Position numbers and translations under genes: made by a program. DNA of 64,000 nt from DATILL01 sp035476575 (GTDB lineage: Bacteria; Actinomycetota; Actinomycetes; Mycobacteriales; JACQDL01). Where the stretch lies: positions 37,248 through 101,247 of the forward strand of contig DATILL010000124.1 in assembly GCA_035476575.1 (NCBI GenBank), in the 5' to 3' direction. Shown here in pieces: positions 1-8,963 of the stretch (within the stretch, counting starts at the first letter, position 1; the number at the start of each line of letters is the position of its first letter). The notes beneath the pieces are model-generated. The model saw only the letters and a program-made list of their open reading frames with translations. It ran no database searches and had not been told where the DNA came from.

Positions 1-151
1 GCGGTACTGACTGGCGCGGTACCGGCTGGCTGGCGCGGTACTGAGCTGTGCGGCGGCACCGCCGGGGCGGGTGACGGGCAACCCGGCCCCCCCGGCGGCA
101 CCGCCGGACACCTTCCAAGCCGGGAATGACGACTGACGACAGGGCGCGGAC
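1..151. repeat. Short GC-rich direct repeats before the permease operon
   Basis: No gene is visible here. The first 50 bases hold three imperfect copies of a GGCGCGGTAC-type unit, and the unit CGGCGGCACCGCCGG occurs twice further on. A partner gene of the transporter (binding protein or ATPase) would be expected just upstream, outside the window. The repeats may be part of an intergenic spacer or hairpin region, but no clear terminator or promoter can be assigned. Confidence 0.4.
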
Positions 152-820
152 ATGCAGGCACTGCTCGACAACCGGGACGCCGTGCTCTCGGCGTTCCTGC
201 TGATCATCAAGCTGACCGCGGTGTCGGGGCTGTTCGCGCTGGTGATCGGCACCCTGCTGGCGGCGATGCGGGTCTCGCCGGTGCCGGTGCTGCGGGTGTT
301 CGGGACCGGCTACGTGAACGTCTTCCGCAACACCCCGCTCACCCTGGTGATCTTCTTCTGCTACTTCGGGCTGTTCACCAACCTGGGCGTGCGAATCTCG
401 GACGACCTTAACCGGAACAACTACTGGCTGTCCGTGATCGGCCTGTCGGTCTACACGGCATCGTTCGTCTGTGAGGCACTGCGCGCGGGCATCCAGACCA
501 TTCCGGTCGGCCAGGCCGAGGCGGCCCGCTCGATCGGGTTAACCTTCGGCCAGAACCTGCGGCTGATCATCCTGCCGCAGGCGCTGCGGTCGGTGATCAC
601 CCCGCTGGCCAGCGTGCTGATCGCGCTCACCAAGAACGCGACGATCGCCGGCACGATCGGCGTGGCCGAGACCGCCAGCACGATGCGGGATCTGATCAAC
701 GACAACGGCGACCAGGTGATCGCGATCTTCCTCGGCTTCGCTCTCGGGTTCCTGGTGCTCACGCTGCCGACGGGCTACTTCTTCGGCTGGCTGGCCCGGA
801 AGGTCGCGGTGCTGCGATGA
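152..820 (+). CDS. gluC: Glutamate/polar amino acid ABC transporter permease (GluC-like)
   Basis: This is a 222-residue inner-membrane permease of the HisM/GlnP type. It has several hydrophobic segments and the EAA loop for ATPase contact around residues 115-145 (GQAEAARSIGLTFGQNLRLI followed by ILPQALR). The N-terminal helix pair and the 'VNVFRNTPL' segment are typical of the family. It overlaps the next permease by four bases (ATGA), so the two are translationally coupled and should form one heteromeric pore. In actinomycetes such pairs belong to gluABCD, with ATPase and binding protein upstream, here outside the window. Glutamate is the likeliest substrate, but another polar amino acid cannot be excluded. 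Confidence 0.85.
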   Translation: MQALLDNRDAVLSAFLLIIKLTAVSGLFALVIGTLLAAMRVSPVPVLRVFGTGYVNVFRNTPLTLVIFFCYFGLFTNLGVRISDDLNRNNYWLSVIGLSVYTASFVCEALRAGIQTIPVGQAEAARSIGLTFGQNLRLIILPQALRSVITPLASVLIALTKNATIAGTIGVAETASTMRDLINDNGDQVIAIFLGFALGFLVLTLPTGYFFGWLARKVAVLR

Positions 821-1686
821 GAGGCTCAGTCCTGTACGACGTCCCGGGGCCACGGGCCCGGGCCCGCAACCGGGTGCTGTCAGTCGTCGGCCTGCTGTTG
901 GTGGCCGGGCTGGCCTGGCTGGTGTACTCCAGGTTCGACGCCCACGGCCAGTGGGACGGCGCCAAGTGGAAGCCGTTCGTCCAGGCGAGCACCTGGACGA
1001 CGTTCATCCTGCCCGGTCTGCGCAGCGCGTTGACCGCGGCCGGGATCGCGATCGTGCTGGCGCTGGCCTTCGGGGTGATCTTCGCCGTTGGCCGGCTGTC
1101 CGCGCACCGGTGGCTGCGCTGGCCGAGCGGGGTCGTGGTGGAGTTCTTCCGCGGCATCCCGCTGCTGATCCTGATCTTCTTCGCCTCCTACGGCGCACCG
1201 TTCGTGCTCCACCGGGACGTGCCGGCGCTGTGGGCGGTGGTGTTCGGCCTGACGCTGTACAACGGTTCAGTGCTGGCCGAGGCGTTCCGGGCGGGCATCC
1301 TCGCGCTGCCCCGCGGCCAGACCGAGGCGGCGTACGCGGTCGGCCTGCGCAAGGGCCAGGTGATGCGGCTGATCCTGGTGCCGCAGGCGGCCCGGGCGAT
1401 GCTGCCGGTGATCGTCAGCCAGCTTGTGGTGCTGGTGAAGGACACCGCGCTGGGCTACATCATCGCCTATCCCGAGCTGCTCGCCCAGGTCAACGTCATC
1501 AGCGCCAACTTCAGCAACCTGGTGCAGGCGGCCATCGTGGTGGGCGCGGTGTACATCGTGGTCAACCTTGCGCTCGGGCAGCTCGCCCGCCTGCTGGAGC
1601 GGCGCTTCGCCCCGGGCAGGCTCAGCCGCGCGACCGTGGCCGCACAGGACGCCGTCATCGCCAGCACCATGGGCAGAGCCGGCTAG
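817..1686 (+). CDS. gluD: Glutamate/polar amino acid ABC transporter permease (GluD-like)
   Basis: This 289-residue permease is the second membrane subunit of the amino acid importer. It carries an N-terminal extension before the first helix, then the family segment 'VVEFFRGIPLLILIFFASYG' and the EAA loop 'LPRGQTEAAYAVGLRKGQV' followed by 'LILVPQAAR'. The longer N-terminus is typical of GluD relative to GluC. Its ATG overlaps the gluC stop as ATGA. It ends convergently with the HAD phosphatase gene, the two stop codons overlapping by three bases. I chose this start because of the coupling and because the ORF enters a plausible cytoplasmic N-terminus. Confidence 0.85.
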   Translation: MRGSVLYDVPGPRARARNRVLSVVGLLLVAGLAWLVYSRFDAHGQWDGAKWKPFVQASTWTTFILPGLRSALTAAGIAIVLALAFGVIFAVGRLSAHRWLRWPSGVVVEFFRGIPLLILIFFASYGAPFVLHRDVPALWAVVFGLTLYNGSVLAEAFRAGILALPRGQTEAAYAVGLRKGQVMRLILVPQAARAMLPVIVSQLVVLVKDTALGYIIAYPELLAQVNVISANFSNLVQAAIVVGAVYIVVNLALGQLARLLERRFAPGRLSRATVAAQDAVIASTMGRAG

Positions 1687-2459
1687 CGCTGTCGCTGCTG
1701 GTGGTCGCGACGATCCAGTCCCACACGCTGGCGTGTTTCGCTGGATCGTCGCGGCAGGTGGGGGTCGGGGGCGGCCAGGGCCAGCGCGGCGGTGATGGAG
1801 TCCACTACTGGTACGCCGGCCTCGGCCAGCGCCGCCCGGGTGGTGATACCCGTCGAGAGCAGCACGCAGCCTGCGCCGACCGAGGCGGCGGCCGTCGCGT
1901 CGTCCACCACGTCGCCGATCAGCGTCACCTCCGCCGGGTCGAGGCCGAGCGCGTCGAGGTGGGTGCCCAGGTGGGCAGCCTTCGAGCCGACGCCGGTGGC
2001 CTGCCGCAGCCCGTCGACCCGGGCGAAGTACCCGGCTAGGCCAAGGTCGCTCACCAAGGCGACCAGGTCGTCGTGGAACCACATCGACAGCAGCGACTGG
2101 GTGCCGCCGCCGGCCCGCCAGCCGGTCAACGCCGCCGCGGCGTCAGCGGCGAGCCGCACTGTGGGCACCAGCTCGGCGTAGGCGTCGTGGTAAATCTGGT
2201 CAAGCCGCGCCCAGTCGGTCGTGCTGAGCCGGCGGCCGAGCAGCCGTTCATAACAGACGTCCAGCGGCCGGAAGAAGATCACCCGCCACTCCTCCAGGGT
2301 CACCTGTGCCCGGCCGTAGGCGGCGCAGACGGCGTTCACCGCGGCGACGACGGCGTGGTTGTCGTCCAGCAGGGTGCCGTTCCAGTCCCAGACGATGTGG
2401 CGGGTCGGCGTCGTCCGCTCGCTCTGGCGGGACCGCCGCGCTGGGTTGGGCTGGCTCAC
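1683..2459 (-). CDS. HAD-superfamily hydrolase (phosphoglycolate phosphatase-like)
   Basis: The 258-residue protein has HAD motif I near the N-terminus (VWDWNGTLLDD, with the nucleophile and acid/base aspartates), a helical cap, a motif II/III region (LLSMW...GSKAAHL) and the late acidic motif IV 'LIGDVVDDATAA'. It therefore probably hydrolyses a small phosphorylated metabolite; the substrate is unknown. It starts with GTG, which overlaps the TGA of rny as GTGA, so it is co-translated with RNase Y. The basic, glutamine-rich C-terminal tail after about residue 225 looks disordered. Confidence 0.75.
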   Translation of the reverse strand: MSQPNPARRSRQSERTTPTRHIVWDWNGTLLDDNHAVVAAVNAVCAAYGRAQVTLEEWRVIFFRPLDVCYERLLGRRLSTTDWARLDQIYHDAYAELVPTVRLAADAAAALTGWRAGGGTQSLLSMWFHDDLVALVSDLGLAGYFARVDGLRQATGVGSKAAHLGTHLDALGLDPAEVTLIGDVVDDATAAASVGAGCVLLSTGITTRAALAEAGVPVVDSITAALALAAPDPHLPRRSSETRQRVGLDRRDHQQRQR

Positions 2460-4330
2460 CGGGCGATCTCGGTGGCCCGCGACTCGCGCACCACGGTGAC
2501 CCTGATCTGGCCGGGGTAGGTCAGCTCGTCCTCGATCTGCTTGGCCACCTCACGGGCCAGCAGGTGCGCGGTCACATCGTCGACCTGCTCCGGCTGCACG
2601 ATGACCCGCACCTCGCGACCGGCCTGCATGGCGAAAACCCGGTCCACGCCGGGCTTGCCGGCGGCGATCTCCTCGATCCGCTCCAGCCGCTTGACGTAGG
2701 ACTCCAGGCTCTCTCGCCGAGCTCCCGGCCGGCCGCCGGAGCAGGAGTCCGACGCCTGGGTCAGCACCGCCTCAATGGTCTGCGGCGGCACCTCGTTGTG
2801 GTGCGCCTCGATCGCGTGCACCACCTCGTCCACCTCGCCGTACCTGCGGGCCACGTCGGCGCCAATCAGCGCGTGGCTGCCTTCGACCTCGTGGGTCAGC
2901 GCCTTGCCGATGTCGTGCAGGAAGGCCGAGCGCTTGAGCACCCGGCCGTCCATCCGCAGCTCGGCGGCCATGATGCCGGCGATGTGCGCGGTCTCAACCA
3001 GGTGCTTGAGCACGTTCTGGCCGTATGACGTGCGGTACCGCAGCCGGCCGAGCAGCTTGACCAGCTCCGGGTGCATGTCGGTGATACCGACCTCGACCAG
3101 CGCGTCCTCGCCGGACTTGACACACAGTTGCTCAACCTCCTCCCGGCTGCGCTCGTAGATCTCCTCGATCCGCTGCGGGTGGATCCGGCCGTCCAGCACC
3201 AGCTTCTCCAGGGTGAGCCGGCCGACCTCCCGGCGGACCGGGTCGAAGCACGACAGCAGCACGGCCTCGGGCGTGTCGTCGATGATCAGGTTGACGCCGG
3301 TGACCGACTCGAACGCCCGGATGTTGCGGCCCTCGCGGCCGATGATCCGGCCCTTCATCTCATCGCCCGGCAGATGCAGCACGCTGACCACACTCTCCGC
3401 GGTCTGCTCGCTGGCCACCCGCTGGATCGCGTCGACGATGACGGTGCGGGCCCGCAGCTCACCGGTCTGCCTCGCCTCGGCCTCGATGTCACGGACGATG
3501 ATCGCGGCGTCCCGCCGGCACTGCGACTCGATCGAGGCCAGCAGCTCGGCCTTGGCATCGCCCGCGGTCAGCCCGGCAACCCGCTCCAGCTCGGCCTGGA
3601 TCTGCGCCTGCCGGGCGGTGATCTCGGCCTCCCTGGCGTCCAGCGCCAGGTCGGCGGCGGCCTGGTCCCGCTCTCGCTGCTCGATCCGGCGGTGCGTCTC
3701 GTCCAGCCGCTGCTCCCGCTCGGCCAGCCGCTCCTCGCGGCGTTCCACGTCGGCCTTGAGCGCCCGCGCCCGCTCGGTGATCTCGCCAGACTCCCGCTCG
3801 GCCTGCCGGCGGGCGTCCAAGACCAGGGTGGAGACCTCCAGCGCGGCCTGGCGCCGGGAGTTCTCCACCTCCGCCTCGACCGCCCGGCGGGTGTTGTCCA
3901 TCTCCGTCTGGGTGGTCCGGCGCAGCGTGTCGGCCTCGGCCTCGGCCATGCTGCGGGTGAAGGCGGCGAGCGTCTCGGCCTCGGACCGGACCGCCGCGGC
4001 GGCCTGGACAGCCTGCAACCGGTCCTCGGACAGCTCTCGCTCGATCTCGGCGCGAACCCGGGCGCGGAGCTCGTCATGAGCGAAGCCTGGCTCCTCAGGC
4101 CCGGTCAGCTCAGGCTGGAAAAGTTCGGACGTCGTGACGTCCATCATGGGATCGCTGTGCCCAGTTTGCCCAGTGTGCCCGGCGGCGACCGGACCGGCCG
4201 TAACAGCGCCACCGGCCGTGCGGGCGGCTGGCGCTGCGCTGCCTGGGCGGGACCGGACCGTGAGCCGCCACACGGCAGCTACCAGGCCGATGACGACCAG
4301 GATAAGCAGCGTGATCACCACATCCCGCAC
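2456..4330 (-). CDS. rny: Ribonuclease Y
   Basis: This 624-residue endoribonuclease initiates mRNA decay from the membrane. Domains seen in order: an N-terminal transmembrane helix (about residues 3-22), an Ala/Gly-rich linker, a long coiled coil with repeated ER/EA/Q residues (about 80-270), a KH RNA-binding domain beginning near residue 325 (MKGRIIGREGRNIR) and an HD domain with the H472-D473 metal pair in 'FLHDIGKALTHE'. It is longer than the roughly 520-residue Bacillus enzyme because of the linker after the membrane helix. The GTG start has a GGAGG Shine-Dalgarno 8 bases upstream. It lies downstream of recA-recX and is coupled to the HAD gene. Confidence 0.95.
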   Translation of the reverse strand: MRDVVITLLILVVIGLVAAVWRLTVRSRPGSAAPAARTAGGAVTAGPVAAGHTGQTGHSDPMMDVTTSELFQPELTGPEEPGFAHDELRARVRAEIERELSEDRLQAVQAAAAVRSEAETLAAFTRSMAEAEADTLRRTTQTEMDNTRRAVEAEVENSRRQAALEVSTLVLDARRQAERESGEITERARALKADVERREERLAEREQRLDETHRRIEQRERDQAAADLALDAREAEITARQAQIQAELERVAGLTAGDAKAELLASIESQCRRDAAIIVRDIEAEARQTGELRARTVIVDAIQRVASEQTAESVVSVLHLPGDEMKGRIIGREGRNIRAFESVTGVNLIIDDTPEAVLLSCFDPVRREVGRLTLEKLVLDGRIHPQRIEEIYERSREEVEQLCVKSGEDALVEVGITDMHPELVKLLGRLRYRTSYGQNVLKHLVETAHIAGIMAAELRMDGRVLKRSAFLHDIGKALTHEVEGSHALIGADVARRYGEVDEVVHAIEAHHNEVPPQTIEAVLTQASDSCSGGRPGARRESLESYVKRLERIEEIAAGKPGVDRVFAMQAGREVRVIVQPEQVDDVTAHLLAREVAKQIEDELTYPGQIRVTVVRESRATEIAR

Positions 4331-4721
4331 CTGTGCACCTCCATCCCTTCAGACCGCCCGACTACGGCGGTGGGCGAGGAGGCCCTACAGCGCGGCGGCA
4401 TCACGACCAGCAGCACGTTGACACCGAACACGCCGACGCCGGGCACGCCACCCGGAGCAGCCCTGCCGGGGGAAAGCAGGGAGCACAACCACCCGCCCAG
4501 GACGGTGGTCGAGATGCCACTATCCCATCGAGATACCACAGTACCGACGAGAGGCGACGGTATCGAAGCCCCGCGCGACGAGCGCCGGAGCCTGTGGAGG
4601 GTGTTCGGTTGATCTATCCGCAGCCGTTGTGCGCTACTAAGCCTAGGTTGACTCCTCGTGAATCCGAGGCTACGGGCGTAGCGATACGCCGGTCAAGCGA
4701 CCCCTCACCGACGGTCCAGCG
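4331..4721. other. Intergenic region between recX and rny
   Basis: No convincing gene is seen in these 391 bases. A 74-codon minus-strand frame (4315-4539) overlaps the rny start and lacks a good ribosome site, so it is not called. Around 4640-4695 there are small inverted repeats (CTCGTGAATCCGAG and GGCGTATCGCTACGCC when read on the minus strand). These could form RNA hairpins in an rny leader or end the recA-recX transcript. Confidence 0.4.
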
Positions 4722-5336
4722 TCACTCGGTCTCAACATCAACTGGGTCCCAGCCCTCCGTGTCAACGTACATCTCGTCGGTCACCTCCACGCCCTCAGCG
4801 GCCAGCTCAGCGCGGACCGCCTGGTACGCCATACCGGGCGAGTAGCCCTTTCGGACGAGCATCCCCACTGCACGACGCGTCCACACCCTCGTCTCCTGGC
4901 CCTGGTCGACCCCGGACCGGCGTCGTACCAGCGCCCGGGCCGTGGCCAGCTCAGCCTGCTCGTCCAGCCGGTCCAACGCCGTTGCGGCCGTCCCCGGATC
5001 CACCCCGCGGTGCCGAAGCTCCGTGGCCAGGGCTCGCCTGGCCAGCCCCTGCCCAGCATGGCGCGAGGCGACGAACGCCTCGGCGAACGCCCGGTCGTCG
5101 ACCAGCCCAACCTCGGCGAACCGGGAGAGCACCCGGTCGACCGCCTCCTCCGGAACACCCCGCCGGGCCAGCGAGGTAGCCAGCTCGGCCCGGGTGCGAG
5201 CACGGCTGGCGAGCAACGTCAAGCAGATCTCGCGAGCCACCGACTCGGGGTCGCCCGATGAGTCCTCTGGATGGTCGGGCGGCTGCGGAGCCGGTGCACA
5301 CCGGCCCCGCAGCGCGCCGGTCTCGTCGTACGCCAT
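4722..5336 (-). CDS. recX: RecA modulator RecX
   Basis: RecX is a small helical protein that caps and restrains RecA filaments. The 204-residue product shows three-helix RecX repeats, for example 'RARTRAELATSLARRGVPEE', 'GLVDDRAFAEAFVASRH' and 'LARRALATELRHRGV'. An acidic C-terminus (EVTDEMYVDTEGWDPVDVETE, about the last 20 residues) is typical of actinobacterial forms. It starts 14 bases after the recA stop, so it should be co-transcribed with recA and be damage-inducible. The first 35 residues look disordered. Confidence 0.92.
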   Translation of the reverse strand: MAYDETGALRGRCAPAPQPPDHPEDSSGDPESVAREICLTLLASRARTRAELATSLARRGVPEEAVDRVLSRFAEVGLVDDRAFAEAFVASRHAGQGLARRALATELRHRGVDPGTAATALDRLDEQAELATARALVRRRSGVDQGQETRVWTRRAVGMLVRKGYSPGMAYQAVRAELAAEGVEVTDEMYVDTEGWDPVDVETE

Positions 5337-5350
5337 CGGGTGGGCTCGGA

Positions 5351-7453
<2,103 letters not shown>

Positions 7454-7495
7454 ATCTCCACCTCGTGGGGTCTGCGGTCTGCGGTAGTGCCCTGA

Positions 7496-7518
7496 ACGCT
7501 AGGCCGGACCACCGACAA
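7496..7518 (-). promoter_or_regulatory. LexA-independent DNA-damage promoter of recA (PafBC/RecA-NDp type)
   Basis: Read on the minus strand the site is TTGTCGGTG, 8 bases, then TAGCGT. This matches the published mycobacterial consensus tTGTCRgtg-N8-TAnnnT of promoters activated by the PafBC regulator. It lies about 43-65 bases before the recA ATG, a sensible distance for the main transcript. The match is seen directly; regulation by PafBC is inferred, because pafBC is not in the window. Confidence 0.75.
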
Positions 7519-7572
7519 AAACTCGGTAGCGCGGCCAGCGGTGGAAAACCACGGCGGGTGTGGACAGGCTAC

Positions 7573-7586
7573 CGAACACCTGTTCG
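7573..7586. promoter_or_regulatory. LexA (SOS) box upstream of recA
   Basis: CGAACACCTGTTCG is a perfect palindrome of the form CGAAC-N4-GTTCG, the LexA site of actinobacteria and Bacillus. It lies about 120 bases upstream of recA and 20 bases past the end of the DUF3046 gene, so it most likely represses a recA promoter. Confidence 0.88.
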
Positions 7587-7605
7587 AAGTTATCGCGACA
7601 CGCCG

Positions 7606-7800
7606 TCAGCGGCTTCGAGCCGGCACGTCAAAGGCCTCGCACACCGCCCACCAGACCACGCGGGCCGGCTCACCCGCCTCCAGCGCCTCCGTCACGGTCC
7701 GCCCGCCAAGCTGCGCCAGCACCTGGTCCTTGGCCAGCGACTCGGCGTACGCCGCGCCAAACTGTGCCCGCATCCGCTCCCAGAACTCGGTCAGTCGCAC
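7606..7800 (-). CDS. DUF3046 family protein
   Basis: This is a 64-residue protein of unknown function. The opening 'RLTEFWERMRAQFGAAYAES' and the ending 'VVWWAVCEAFDVPARSR' are hallmarks of DUF3046, which is almost always found just upstream of recA in actinobacteria. The start codon is GTG. Its conserved place suggests a link with DNA repair, but no activity is known to me. Confidence 0.85.
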   Translation of the reverse strand: MRLTEFWERMRAQFGAAYAESLAKDQVLAQLGGRTVTEALEAGEPARVVWWAVCEAFDVPARSR

Positions 7801-7811
7801 AGGCCAAGGCT

Positions 7812-7876
7812 AGTGCTCACCAGGACGCCGGTGTTCAACAGGCGGTGCTCACCAGGAGGCGGTGCTCACCCAGGAA
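7812..7876. repeat. Short tandem repeat in a gene-start gap
   Basis: Three imperfect copies of GTGCTCACC(C)AGGA follow each other between the divergent DUF3046 and TIGR03086 genes. They overlap the expected promoter area of both genes. No known binding site is recognised. Confidence 0.5.
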
Positions 7877-7907
7877 AGTGTCGGCGGCCGGCGCTACGGT
7901 TCGCGGC

Positions 7908-8477
7908 ATGGACGAGACGACGCTGGACGAGATCACGCTGTATGACGAGGCGCTGGACGAGACCGGCCGGCTGGTGGCCGCGGTCACGGCCGACCAGCTC
8001 AGCCGGCCGAGCCCGTGCACCGGGTGGGACCTGGGCCGGCTGCTGGCCCATCTGACGACGAGCCTCCGGCAGTTCACCCGACAGCTCGACGGGCTGCCGA
8101 TGGACTTCCAGGCCGAGCCCGAGGTCGCCGCCGATCCGGTCGCGGCGTACCACGAGTCGGCCGCGGCGCTCCGCGCGGCCTGGCACCAGCCCGGTCGGCT
8201 GGAGTCGGAGATCACCATGTTCGGCCAGCCGACCCCGGCGGCGACGGTGCTGGCCTGGCAGCTCGCCGAGATCCTGCTGCACGGCTGGGACGTGGCCCGG
8301 ACCATCGGCCAGCAGCCGGGCTACGACGATGCGGCCGTCGCCGCGGCAGCCGGCTTCGTCACGCGGAACATGCCGACCGAGCGACCCCCTGGCTCAGGGT
8401 TCCAGCCGCCGACCGAGCCGCCCGCCGGTGCCTCTGCCCTGGACCAGCTCGCCGCGTTCAGCGGCCGGGTGGTATGA
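7908..8477 (+). CDS. TIGR03086 family metal-binding protein (maleylpyruvate isomerase/DinB fold)
   Basis: The 189-residue protein has the four-helix-bundle pattern of the mycothiol-dependent maleylpyruvate isomerase N-domain. Signs are 'PCTGWDLGRLLAHLTTSLRQF' (about residues 37-57, with the first metal-binding His) and 'LAWQLAEILLHGWDVARTIG' (about 113-132, with the second His). TIGR03086 members are thought to be thiol-dependent transferases or isomerases; the substrate here is unknown. The ATG at 7908 fits the start of family similarity, although the frame is open further upstream. It overlaps the end of the convergent membrane protein gene by 20 bases. Confidence 0.75.
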   Translation: MDETTLDEITLYDEALDETGRLVAAVTADQLSRPSPCTGWDLGRLLAHLTTSLRQFTRQLDGLPMDFQAEPEVAADPVAAYHESAAALRAAWHQPGRLESEITMFGQPTPAATVLAWQLAEILLHGWDVARTIGQQPGYDDAAVAAAAGFVTRNMPTERPPGSGFQPPTEPPAGASALDQLAAFSGRVV

Positions 8478-8829
8478 CCCGCCCGACGGGCGGGTCGTTC
8501 GGCCCGGGCAGGACGGGCAGCAGGCGGGTGCGGTCCGGCGACAGGCCAGGCCCGGGCGGTACGACGGCGTACGGGTAGCCGAGGCCGGGCTGGCCGTCGA
8601 GGTGTCCCGGCTGGGTCGTCGGGTGGGCGGCCCGGCGGGTCGAAAGGCCGACCCACCAGAGCGCGGCCGACCCACTGAACAGGGCGCCGAGGCCGGCCGC
8701 GGCCATGGCCGTGAGCCAGCCGGCCGCCCGGTCCGGCGACCTGCGGGCGACGTAGCCCAGGCAGCCGGCGGCAAGCAGGGTCAGGAGACAGACGAACGCG
8801 ATGCGGATGGCACGGGTCCGGTGGGGCAC
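8458..8829 (-). CDS. Small hypothetical membrane protein
   Basis: The 123-residue product starts 'PHRTRAIRIAFVCLLTLLAA' and has two predicted membrane helices (about residues 9-27 and 38-62). A Pro/Gly-rich cytoplasmic or external tail follows. The GTG start at 8829 is chosen because the longer open frame (from 8913) only adds translated intergenic repeat DNA. No family is recognised. It is convergent with the TIGR03086 gene. Confidence 0.5.
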   Translation of the reverse strand: MPHRTRAIRIAFVCLLTLLAAGCLGYVARRSPDRAAGWLTAMAAAGLGALFSGSAALWWVGLSTRRAAHPTTQPGHLDGQPGLGYPYAVVPPGPGLSPDRTRLLPVLPGPNDPPVGRVIPPGR

Positions 8830-8882
8830 TGGGTCATCGTGGCAGAGCGCAGCGTGACCGCGACCCCCGTCGCCCCGGAAAT

Positions 8883-8914
8883 TGTGGTCACCTCTCGGCG
8901 TTGTGGTGACCACA
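8883..8914. repeat. GGTNACC repeat, single unit (copy a)
   Basis: The unit TGTGGTCACCTCTCGGCGTT plus TGTGGTGACCACA lies between the membrane protein gene and lhr. The two GGTNACC cores begin at 8886 and 8905, 19 bases apart, as in the larger arrays at 31.1 and 39.9 kb. Here it lies in a divergent promoter gap. Confidence 0.85.
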
Positions 8915-8963
8915 CGCGGGATCGGGCGGCGAAACTGTCAGTGCCGGTGAGCAGACTGGACCG

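Noticed and set aside
4315..4539. 74-codon minus-strand frame upstream of rny
   Set aside because: It overlaps the rny start codon region, lacks a ribosome site and has no recognisable domain.
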